A DNA stretch of 64,000 nucleotides from JBGCEZ01 sp045106735 (lineage in GTDB: Bacteria > Planctomycetota > Phycisphaerae > Phycisphaerales > SM1A02). The notes under the pieces were generated by a model that saw only the letters and a program-made list of their open reading frames with translations, ran no database searches and had not been told where the DNA came from. Location: contig JBGCEZ010000012.1 of NCBI GenBank assembly GCA_045106735.1, positions 134,564 through 198,563 of the forward strand. The letters run 5' to 3'. The stretch's first letter is position 1. Each line of letters opens with the position of its first letter. Below, piece by piece: positions 1 through 8,800 of the stretch. The position numbers were made by a program, and so were the translations under genes.

Positions 1-420
1 CTTCTGCGTCACCGGCCGGACGCTGCCGGCCTTGGCGTCGTAGATCCGCACGAACCCGTACGTCTGCATGAGCCCGTGCCAAAGGCCCCACACGTAGATG
101 ACCAAGATGGCCACCCGCAGGTTGTTCCAGAACAGGAAGATGCACGCGGCGGCCAGCGCGATCGGGGCGAGGATGAACCGGAGGCGGAACTCGCGGAACA
201 GGCCCTTGTCGCCGTAGGCCCGCATCATGCCGGGCAGATGGTGGCCGAGGGCCCCGAAAGCCAGGATGTACAGGGCCAGGCTCTGGATGTCGGTGACCTG
301 CGTCGCCCCAAAGAAGAGCGGGATGATCAGCAAGGGCGTAGCCACGATCAGGGCCAAGTCGGCCCCGCGGCCGATGATCCAGGGGCTGGTGGGAGCCGGG
401 GCGGAAGCCGTCTCGGACAT
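1..420 (-). CDS. Partial multi-pass membrane protein of unknown function
   Basis: The reading frame opens with ATG at 420 and stays open to base 1, so only the first 140 residues are present. A GAGAGG ribosome-binding site lies 9 nt upstream of the start. Hydrophobic stretches at about residues 17-35, 44-60, 83-97 and 100-115 suggest at least four membrane helices. Charged and aromatic loops between them include an HHLPG-type motif near residue 59 and WHGLMQTYGF near residue 116. I do not recognise the family. It lies 441 bp downstream of the copy-A protease/exporter gene in the same direction, so it could belong to that unit, but the long gap gives no proof of co-transcription. Confidence 0.75.
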   Translation of the reverse strand, partial: MSETASAPAPTSPWIIGRGADLALIVATPLLIIPLFFGATQVTDIQSLALYILAFGALGHHLPGMMRAYGDKGLFREFRLRFILAPIALAAACIFLFWNNLRVAILVIYVWGLWHGLMQTYGFVRIYDAKAGSVRPVTQK

Positions 421-861
421 GTCTCGTGCCTCTCCATCGCGCGAGCGGACGCCGAGAGCGTCCGTCCGCCGGTTCAATGGCGGCCCGGCCAGCCAGGACA
501 ACCGTCCCGGCGGCGTCGCCGCACCCCCCCTGGGTTCGCCACAAACTGTACCCGCGCCGACGCCGACCTCAAGCCGAACATCGGCCGATCGGAGACGTTG
601 CTCGGATGGCGGCACGGAAGCGGGTGCGGCGAGCACGAGCCGGTACGAGCGGGTATGAGCAGGCAGCGGTCGCGAGTAGACGGGCGGGCAGGCGCGCCGG
701 AGGGCAGGCGGGCGGGCGGGCGGACAGGCGCGCGGACAGGCGGGCCGGAGGGCAGGCGGGCGGGCGGGCATCGGCCCGAGAACATCCCCGCGGTCCGGCT
801 GGCGAGCCGCCGGCCGACGTCGAGCTGGCGGTTGATCAGCCGACATCGAGCTCTCGGCCGA
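421..861. other. 441-bp gene-free stretch with GC-rich direct repeats
   Basis: There is no convincing gene between the copy-A M50 stop codon and the next start. Bases about 679-775 are a degenerate G/C array built from GGCGGGC, GGACAGGC and GGCCGGAGGGCAGG units; the GCCGGAGGGCAGGCGGGC segment occurs twice. A second short direct repeat, CGATCAGCCG, occurs near 833-870. No T-tract follows any stem here, so I cannot call an intrinsic terminator. Confidence 0.55.
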
Positions 862-3249
862 TCAGCCGGCGGCCACCCGGTCACGGAATGCGATGATCCG
901 CCGGTACAAGCGGCGGGCGAGCGTCGCCGGTTCGCCGGGCAGCCGGACCCGGACGCGGCTGCCAATCACCACGTCCGGCGGGATGGCCGCGGGTTCGATC
1001 AAGACCTCCAGGTAGGCCGATTCGGCCTCGCCGGTCTCCGGGTTGACGGAGATGTTTCCGCCGCCCGCTCGCGCGAGGGCTGCATCGCGGACCGTCCGAC
1101 CGGCGGTCGCGGCCACATGCTCAATTCGCCCGACGTTGGCGGCCGCCGGCCCCGGGGCGTCGCCCATCTCATCGGCCGTCCGGGCGCCGGCGAACCCACG
1201 TCCAAACCCCGCCTGCGCCACGCCCGCGTCCGCCGCTCGCCACGCGTTCGCCGGCCAGTGGATCGAGACCTCCATGCCGGGGCTCGGCCGGGTGGTCGCG
1301 ACGCGGTGGCCCGGCACCAGGGCCCGGACCACCAGCGGGCCGCGCCCGATGATCGCCAAAGGCTCGCCCGCTTCGACCCATCGCCCAAGTTCCGCCGATG
1401 CCGGCAAGCGCAGGAGCCGCCCCCCGTCCGCCGCGCGAACCGTCAGGTCGGCCCCGTCGGCGATTCGCTCGGCGAGCAGCGACTTCGCGTGCTCGCGTTC
1501 CCGGTCCAATCGCTCGGCCGCACCATCGCCGCTCGGCTGCGCGGCGGCGGCCAGGAACCGCACTTCGGCCGCTTCGACCTGACGGGCGGCCACGGTGATC
1601 GCCGGCTCCAGATCGGGATTGTCCAAGACCACCAGGATGTCGCCGCCGGCCACGGCGTGCATCGGGGCGCCTTCGATCGACGCGAGCGTTCCGGATTGCC
1701 GCGCGTGCACCACGTCCCGGTATCGCGCGTCCACCACCCCTTCCACGGTGACCGGCAACGAGACGGGGATCATGCAGACGGCGGCCGGGATCGCTCCAAA
1801 CACCAGGGTGGCCAAGCCGATCGCCCGGCGTCGTACCGGCTGCGTTTCCGGCGACCCCAAGAGCCAGCGGGCCAGTCGAATCGCCCGACCCACGAGCGAG
1901 AACGCCAGGTACGCCCCGGCGGCCAACAGGCCCCCCGCCCCGAATCGCACCGCCAGCAGCGTGCTGATCGCGATGAGCAACGAGATCTTGTACGCCGTCG
2001 ACGCGATGCCGAAGGCCACCAGGGCGGCCCGATCACGCACCGGCGCGGGATCGTGGGGCAGCCCGAGCAAGAACTGCCGGGCCAGTCCGGTGATCTCGCC
2101 CGTCGCCCGGCCTTGCAGGTTCGGGACGCCGATCAAGTCCGACAACACGAAGTAGCCGTCGAACCGCATCAGCGGATTGATGTTGAAGCCGATGGTCGTC
2201 ACGCTCGCGGTGATGGCGATGAGCATCATCAGGTCGCGGACCGACCCCGGTTCGAGCAATCCCCACGCCAGAAACGCCGGGATCGCAATGAACGACTCAA
2301 AGTACATGCCGCCGAGGTTGACGATCATTCGGCGGCGGGCATCTTCGAATCCCCACGATGCGCTCGCATCCACGTACGCGCACGGGGTCATCAGGATCAT
2401 GACGACGCCCATCTCGGGAACCACACCGCCGAATCGCCGGCAGGCCCAGGCATGCCCGAATTCGTGGACCACCTTCAGTCCGATGAGCACGAACCACGTG
2501 GCCAGGATGGAATCGATGCGAAAGAGTCCGGCGGCCGACGTCACCGCTTCATCGAAGCGCAGCGCAAGCATCACCAATGACGTCGCCAAGAGCAACGCCC
2601 AGAACACGACGAACGGCCGCGAGAAAAGCCAGCCCACCAACGGCAGTGTCCGTCGGAGCATCGCATCGGGTTGGACGAGCGGGATCTTCAGGTAGAGCGG
2701 CGCGGCCAGGAGACTGCGTCGTCCCGCGGCCCGCCGACGTTGAAAACGCTCGTGCAGCCCGTCCGGATCGCTGATCGGCAAACTCAAGAACCCGGACGCG
2801 TGGAGCGTCAGGATGAAGCGGTAGAACGTATCCGGATCGTCGGCCGGTGCGACATCGCCGGCGATCAACTCGCGGTGGATCTCCGACAGCGTCAGGCCGG
2901 TCCGCACGGCGGTGAAGGCGCGGTATTCGTCGGCGCCGAGTCGGTGCGATCGGAACGTGACCGGATCGGTGATGACGTACGCGACTTCGCCGCGAAAAAC
3001 ATGTCGCACGACGGTGAGGTCTTCGCGCACGCCGACCTGAATGCCGCCGAGCCGTGCGGCCAGTTCGCTGGCCGGGGCCGCTGGCGTGTCCGGGGACCCC
3101 GGCGTGTTCGGAGAGCCCGGCGTGCCCGGCGTGCCCGGGGAGTCCGGGGAGTCCGGGGAGCCCGGCGTGTCCGGGGAGTCCGATGCATGCCGTGCCGCCG
3201 AATCGCCCGCGGCTCGGTCCGACGTGGAATCCGCCCGCCCGCCGCTCAT
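862..3249 (-). CDS. PqqD-like / M50 site-2-protease / HlyD-like membrane protein, copy A
   Basis: I start this 795-aa protein at the ATG at 3249, which overlaps the upstream adaptor stop as ATGA; a longer reading frame upstream only shadows the adaptor. Residues 25-60 are a Ser-Pro-Asp/Thr-Pro-Gly low-complexity linker. Residues 62-160 look like a PqqD-type small domain. The membrane core carries the M50 zinc motif HEFGH (262-266) and the second metal-ligand motif NPLMRFDG (358-365), in a predicted multi-helix segment from about 205 to 510. The C-terminal 270 residues resemble a periplasmic HlyD barrel-sandwich region. Known relatives sit in loci for unusual protein export. Inference: it helps export or anchor the adjacent giant protein, possibly with proteolysis. 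Whether the protease is active is not shown, although both metal motifs are intact. Confidence 0.85.
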   Translation of the reverse strand: MSGGRADSTSDRAAGDSAARHASDSPDTPGSPDSPDSPGTPGTPGSPNTPGSPDTPAAPASELAARLGGIQVGVREDLTVVRHVFRGEVAYVITDPVTFRSHRLGADEYRAFTAVRTGLTLSEIHRELIAGDVAPADDPDTFYRFILTLHASGFLSLPISDPDGLHERFQRRRAAGRRSLLAAPLYLKIPLVQPDAMLRRTLPLVGWLFSRPFVVFWALLLATSLVMLALRFDEAVTSAAGLFRIDSILATWFVLIGLKVVHEFGHAWACRRFGGVVPEMGVVMILMTPCAYVDASASWGFEDARRRMIVNLGGMYFESFIAIPAFLAWGLLEPGSVRDLMMLIAITASVTTIGFNINPLMRFDGYFVLSDLIGVPNLQGRATGEITGLARQFLLGLPHDPAPVRDRAALVAFGIASTAYKISLLIAISTLLAVRFGAGGLLAAGAYLAFSLVGRAIRLARWLLGSPETQPVRRRAIGLATLVFGAIPAAVCMIPVSLPVTVEGVVDARYRDVVHARQSGTLASIEGAPMHAVAGGDILVVLDNPDLEPAITVAARQVEAAEVRFLAAAAQPSGDGAAERLDREREHAKSLLAERIADGADLTVRAADGGRLLRLPASAELGRWVEAGEPLAIIGRGPLVVRALVPGHRVATTRPSPGMEVSIHWPANAWRAADAGVAQAGFGRGFAGARTADEMGDAPGPAAANVGRIEHVAATAGRTVRDAALARAGGGNISVNPETGEAESAYLEVLIEPAAIPPDVVIGSRVRVRLPGEPATLARRLYRRIIAFRDRVAAG

Positions 3250-5138
3250 CGCCAGAAGATCCCACGGAGCCACGCGACCGGTCGCCGGCCCAGTACCCAC
3301 CAATTCGGCCGCTCGCCGACGTCGAGCCGTGCCACGCCGGCGAGCCCCGGTCGCATCCAGTCTTCCGCCACCGGCACCCGCGCTTCCACGTGGACCGTGT
3401 TGCGGCCACCGAATGCCTCGGCCGCGGGCGCGACCCGCTGCACCATGACCTCCTCGCGGCCATCGGGCCGGGCCCGGGCGGCGAAGCGGCCGCGGAAGCC
3501 GCGATCGATCCAGCCGGCGTCGGTCTCGTTGACCTGAATGTCGAGTTTCCATCCGTCGTCGGCCGCGACCGCGAACATTGGCTCGCCGCGGGCTGCATGC
3601 CGCCCGAGCCGTCGATCGTCGTCGGCCGAGACCACCGTTCCGTCGAAGGGAGCGCGAATCACCGCTCGCTCGATCCGCCGGGCGATGGCTTCGAGTTCCG
3701 CGTGACGCGCCGCCGCATCGCTGCGGGCCAACGCCGCGGCCAGCGTGTCGCCAGTGGCCGTATGCCGGCGGGCATCGGATTCGTGTCCCGCGATCGTCGC
3801 CCGCAGTCGGCTCGCCTCAAGTTCCAGATCGGTCGTCTCGATCCGGCCGAGGACCGCTCCGGCCACCACGCGATCACCCCGGCGGACATCAATCGACGCG
3901 AGCGTTCCATCGAATGGCACGGTGACCTGACGCATTGTCATCGGTTGGAGGGTCGCGGTGCCGGCGACTTCGAACGACTGGCGTCCGAGGACCAACCACG
4001 TCGCCACGGCCACGAGGATGGCCACAACCAACAGGCGTCGAACCAATGTGCCGGGCCCGGCAAACGCGGCCACCCAATCGCGGGCGGCTTCCGACGCATG
4101 GGCCAGCATGCCGCGTTCGGCCCGATGGGCGAGCGGAATGAGCATTCCGTACGGCGCGAGCGTCCGTTCGATCCGGGCGACTTCGTCCGGACCGAGCGCC
4201 GCCCCCGGCTTCGCGCGAATCGCGACCACCGCCACCGGGCGATCTGAATCGTCCACCAGCGGCGTACTCATCACCGATGCGCGGCCGGCGTCCAGGTGCC
4301 AGGCCTGGTGCAGGCGCGGAATGGCGTCGGTGGTACCGTCATCCCACTGGTCGACCGACCGGGCCACCAAGCTTTCGCCGGCATCCAGCGCCTCTTCCAT
4401 CGCCGCGCGGATCACGCGGACGCCAGGCGAGCGGGAGGCAACATCGTCGAAGCCCGAAATGGCCAGGACGCGGACGCGGCGCCCACGGACCAGGCCGACG
4501 GACACCATTTCGGCGCCAACGCGAGATCGCAGGCCATTGGCCAATCGAAACGCCAGGTGGCGCCGGCCTTGCACCGGCCCGGCTACCCGCATCGCCTCAA
4601 GTTCTTCGCCGCCCGGCGTCGCGTCCGCCGCTCGGCCACCCCCGCCATTGCCCGAGAGCACCATTGCGTGGGACAGCACTCGGCCGAGTTCGGCCGTCAC
4701 CGCGGCGACCTGGCCGGCCGGCGGATTGGGGATGACCAGGCCAATGGCGCCGTCACCGGTGCCCGCGGGACCCGTGATCGGATGGCCGACGATCGCGACG
4801 GTTTCCGCCCCGCCGCGCGCGGCGTACACCCGGGCCCGCGGTGCGCCGCTGCTCAAGGCTTCGTCGACAATTCGTTCGATCGCCCCTGACCAGAACGCCG
4901 GGTCGCCGCCGGAGCGATGCCAGGATTCCTCGATGACTTGGGCACCGCGGCGGACGACAAGCCGACCGAACGGCGCGTCGGTTGCTTCACAGAGCAAGCG
5001 AAGCAGGTCTCGCAGGTAGTGCGACGGGCTCGGAGTTGACGCGGCAAGGCCGACGAGCCGCCCGGGGACGGCAGCAAACATCGCCGCCGCCTTCGCGCCG
5101 CTGATCTCGTCCGACATTTGGCCGGTCCCGTTCGCCAC
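3246..5138 (-). CDS. GAF-HlyD fusion: membrane adaptor with cytoplasmic sensor region, copy A
   Basis: 630 aa, GTG start at 5138 chosen because GAGGGAGA lies 6 nt upstream; an in-frame ATG at 5117 is the alternative. Residues 1-165 are a helical, GAF-resembling region, and residues about 190-325 look like a GAF domain. A single membrane helix covers about 368-385. It is followed by a HlyD/biotinyl-lipoyl-like periplasmic part (VPFDGTLASIDV near 407, GDRVVAGAVLG near 421) with a short coiled coil. The C-terminus, RPNWWVLG...WLRGIFWR, resembles the end of its copy-B relative. The topology implies a cytoplasmic ligand sensor joined to a periplasmic adaptor. The stop overlaps the M50 start by ATGA, so the two are probably made in fixed ratio. 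The ligand of the GAF region is unknown. Confidence 0.85.
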   Translation of the reverse strand: MANGTGQMSDEISGAKAAAMFAAVPGRLVGLAASTPSPSHYLRDLLRLLCEATDAPFGRLVVRRGAQVIEESWHRSGGDPAFWSGAIERIVDEALSSGAPRARVYAARGGAETVAIVGHPITGPAGTGDGAIGLVIPNPPAGQVAAVTAELGRVLSHAMVLSGNGGGGRAADATPGGEELEAMRVAGPVQGRRHLAFRLANGLRSRVGAEMVSVGLVRGRRVRVLAISGFDDVASRSPGVRVIRAAMEEALDAGESLVARSVDQWDDGTTDAIPRLHQAWHLDAGRASVMSTPLVDDSDRPVAVVAIRAKPGAALGPDEVARIERTLAPYGMLIPLAHRAERGMLAHASEAARDWVAAFAGPGTLVRRLLVVAILVAVATWLVLGRQSFEVAGTATLQPMTMRQVTVPFDGTLASIDVRRGDRVVAGAVLGRIETTDLELEASRLRATIAGHESDARRHTATGDTLAAALARSDAAARHAELEAIARRIERAVIRAPFDGTVVSADDDRRLGRHAARGEPMFAVAADDGWKLDIQVNETDAGWIDRGFRGRFAARARPDGREEVMVQRVAPAAEAFGGRNTVHVEARVPVAEDWMRPGLAGVARLDVGERPNWWVLGRRPVAWLRGIFWR

Positions 5139-5230
5139 CGGATCTCCCTCTTGACCGTCGTCCGTCGCCCCGCCTGCATCCGTACAGGTTGGTGAGCGGG
5201 CGCTTGCCCGTTCCGTCCGTCACGTCCGGT

Positions 5231-5662
5231 TCACGCCGCTTGGTCGCGGATGCCCGGGCCCAGCAGACGTTCCGAGACTTCAACGGGTTGGAAGAACGCG
5301 AATCCAGATTCGAAGGCTTCTTCCCGGATCAAACGGCAACGAACACACCGACCAAAGAGCATCGGCAGGTCCACTTCGGATCGGTCGAAGCTCAGTCGAT
5401 AGGTATCGCCGACGCGCATCGGCAATGGCAGCAAGAGCTGCGTGCCGCCGCCGGAGATGTCGCTGGTCATGCCCTGGACCTTCAGCGCCCGCACATCGCT
5501 GGTGTTTCCCGGCTGGACGATGACCTTGGTCTTGACCATCAGCCGGTCGGAAGAACGCTGCTGCCGGATCTGGTCCGGGGTGTTCCGCTCGAGCTCCCGC
5601 AGGAGTTCGAGCTCCCCGTCCAGGGACTCTCGCCGCCGCTCACCGTGCTCTTGTGCAGACAA
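5231..5662 (-). CDS. PilZ-domain protein (putative cyclic-di-GMP receptor)
   Basis: 143 aa. The start is TTG at 5662, supported by a strong GGGAGG site 6-7 nt upstream. The N-terminal 35 residues are charged and probably helical or coiled. The PilZ ligand motif is complete: RSSDR (36-40) is the RxxxR part, and D68-x-S70-x-x-G73 is the second part on the barrel. It lies between giant protein A (190 bp upstream) and the GAF-HlyD adaptor (92 bp downstream) in the same direction, and copy B lacks it. Family knowledge says such proteins bind cyclic-di-GMP. The context suggests control of export or surface retention of giant protein A, which is inference. Confidence 0.9.
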   Translation of the reverse strand: MSAQEHGERRRESLDGELELLRELERNTPDQIRQQRSSDRLMVKTKVIVQPGNTSDVRALKVQGMTSDISGGGTQLLLPLPMRVGDTYRLSFDRSEVDLPMLFGRCVRCRLIREEAFESGFAFFQPVEVSERLLGPGIRDQAA

Positions 5663-5853
5663 TGGTCGCCTCCCGTCCCCGAATCTCGGGCCAGATCACG
5701 ACGTACGTGACCTCAGCCCCATCGGGGGAATCGGCATGTCTGACGCCTCGGTTGAACGGTGTGCGCGCCGGTCGACGGCCAGTGTTCTCGGAGGTCCGGT
5801 TGTGCCGCCGAGGGGTCCGTCTGGCGGGTTGCGAAGCGCGAATTCTGCGCGAA

Positions 5854-8800
5854 TCACCGCCGCCGCGTCGTGTCACCGGCGGCCTCATCCCCGCCCGGCG
5901 GACGGACGCCCACCGCCCCGCGGACGAGTGACCAGAGCGCGGCCACCGCCCCGCGGCCTTCAGCCTTCTCGGCGGCGACATCCTCGGCCTGGGCGCTGGC
6001 CGCCGCCGCGGCATCCGTGGCCCCGTCGACCAGCTCTTGCATCTCGGCGACGTCAGCGTCGACCTGGTTGAAGACATCCTCAAAGCCTTCGCCGGCGGCC
6101 ACGTCGATTCCGCGGGCCGCGACATCGGGACCGGACAGATCGATCTCCGCCCCGAGCTCAAAGTCCGCGCCCAGATCGTTGGCCGGATCATCGCTGACCC
6201 CGGTGAGCTCCGAATCGACGGCGATCGACGGATCGTCGCCGCGGAAAAGGTCGGCGTCTTCCGTGCCGAGGGCGATGAGGCCTTCCTCACCGTCGCCCAC
6301 TGCCGACGGATCGAGGAACAGCAGATCCGAGTCGTCGAACTCGTCAGCGGCGCTGCCGCCGTCGACCGACGCTTGGACTCCATCGCCATCGCCATTGCCG
6401 TCGCCGCTGCCGCTGCCTCCCGCGTTCCCCGAGCTTCCGTTCCCGCCACCGGCCGGTCCATCAACGCCGCCATCGCCACCATCGCCGTCACCCAGATCCC
6501 GGAGCACGCTTCCGTCGTCGCCCCCGCTGCCGGTGCCCGCATCCGGCACCGCCGCGGGATCCACGTCGATGCGGAACGTCTGCACCGCCGATTCGCCGGA
6601 TTCATCGGTGGCGACGATCTCGAGCACGAAGGAACCGTTCTCGAACGGCGGCGCCACGCCGGTCAGGATGCCGGGTCCTGCGTCACGGAAGCTGATCCAC
6701 TCGGGCACGTCGGCTCCGTTGACGCCGCGCACCGAGAGGCTCAGCGAGTCGCCGGCATCGATGTCCACGAACGCGCCGCGCGGGAAGACGAAGCTGAAGG
6801 CCGCCCCGCCTTGCGTCTCGAACGTCGGGATGTCGCGGCCCACCTCGGGCGCGTCGTTCGTATTCGCCACGGTGATGGTGAATGACTCGGTCACCGATTC
6901 GCCGGCCACATCGGTGGCCGTGACCGACAGGGTGAGCCGGCCTTCGTCGCCGTTGAGCGGCGTGCCGGTGAAGACGCCGGTTTCGCTGTCGAACCTCAGC
7001 CACTCGGGCAGATCGCCGCCGCCAGACACCCGCACCGCAAAGTCCAGATCGTCGCCGGCGTCCACGTCCAGGAACGTCGCTTCGGCCAGGTCCATGCGGA
7101 ACGGCGCGTCCTCGGTGGCCACCACGTTGTCGACCGCCACCGCCACGATCGGGGCGTCGTTGACGTTCATGACCGCCACGCTGAAGCTCGTGGCCGCCGA
7201 CTCACCGAACGGGTCGGTCGCGGTCACCTGGACCCCGAACGAGCCGACGTCGGCGTTCTCCGGCGTGCCGCTGAAGGTTCCGGTCGCCGGATCAAAGCTC
7301 AGCCAGCTCGGCAGCGGGCCGCCATCGCTGGCCGTGGCGGTGAGGGCCAGATCGTCGCCGTCGCCGTCCAGGAACGCGTCGCCGGGAATCTGGAAGGTGA
7401 AGCCGGCGTCCTCGGTCGCGATCTGGTCGCCGATGCCGCCATCGATGATCGGAGCGGCGTTGACGTCCAGCACGTCGATCACGAACCGAGCCTGAACGGA
7501 CAGTCCGTCGGCATCGGTCGAGTCCACGTAGACGATGACCGCGCCGCCAGAGTTCCGAAGGTCGACCCCAGGCTTGACGACGATGTCGTTGCCGTTGAGC
7601 TCGAACCAGTCGTTGGCCTGCATCGTGACCGTCAGCGTATCGCCGGCATCCGGATCGGTCGTGGTCAGCGACCCAACGATGGTTCCGGCCGTGGCCGTGT
7701 CGCCGACCTCGGTCGAGTCGATGGTGATGGGGTCCGGCGCCTCGTTGACGTCGTCCAGGGCAATCCGGAATGTCTCGCTGACGTCGTCGCCGTTGGCGTC
7801 GGTCACGGTGACCGTGATGTCGTGGTAGGTCGCCGATTCGAAGTTGAGATCCGCGTCGCCAGCGACGGTGATGATGCCCGTCTCGGCATCGATCTCGAAC
7901 CGGCCGCCCGCATCGTCGGCCAGTTCGAAGCGGTGTTCGTCCAGCACGTTCTCATCGGAGAAGTCGATGCTGCCGACAACGGTGCCCTCGCCGGCGTTCT
8001 CGTCCACCGTGCCGCCGACGATGGCCAGGTCCGCGGGCGCTGCGTTCTGCAGTTCGTCCAGGGTCAGCGTGCCGTCGCTGAACTGGAAGTTCTCGATGTC
8101 CGACACGATGTCGGTGCCATCGCGCCCGGCCACGGTGTCGGCGATCGTGTAGGTGCCGTCCCCGTTGTCGGTGACGCGATACTCGGTCCAGTCGCCCGAA
8201 TACTCGGCTGTATCGTTGCCGTCGCCGCCGATGAGCGTATCGTCGCCGCCGCGGCCGGCGAAGACATCGTCACCGTCGCCGCCGTCGAAGGTGTTCGCTT
8301 CACCATCGCCGCGCAGGGTGTCGTTGCCACCGTCGCCGGTGATGTTCTCGACGCCGGCAATCGTGCCGCCGCCAACCCCGTCCTCGGCCACCGTCCCGGC
8401 GGTGAGATCGATGTCGACGGCGATCCCCGTGTCTTCGTAGGTCAGCGTGTCGTCGCCGGTTCCACCGTCAACGGCGTCAGCCCCCGCACCGGCGTAGATC
8501 GTGTCGTTGCCGCCCCCCGCGTCGATGGTGTCGTCGCCGTCGCCGCCGGAGATCAGGTCATCGCCGGCGCCAGCATTGATCGTGTCGTCGCCGGTCCCGC
8601 CTTCGATCGTGTCGTTGCCAATGCCGCCGTTGATCTGGTCGTTACCGGCCCCGCCGATCAGCGTTGCGTCCGCGTCACCGGCCCGAATGACGTCGTCGAA
8701 CGCCGAACCTTCGACCCGCTCGAATCCGTCGACAGTGTCGTTCCCGTCGGCCCCGGAGGCGGTCCCGGCGGCCAGGTCCACGTTCACCGAACCGCTCGAC

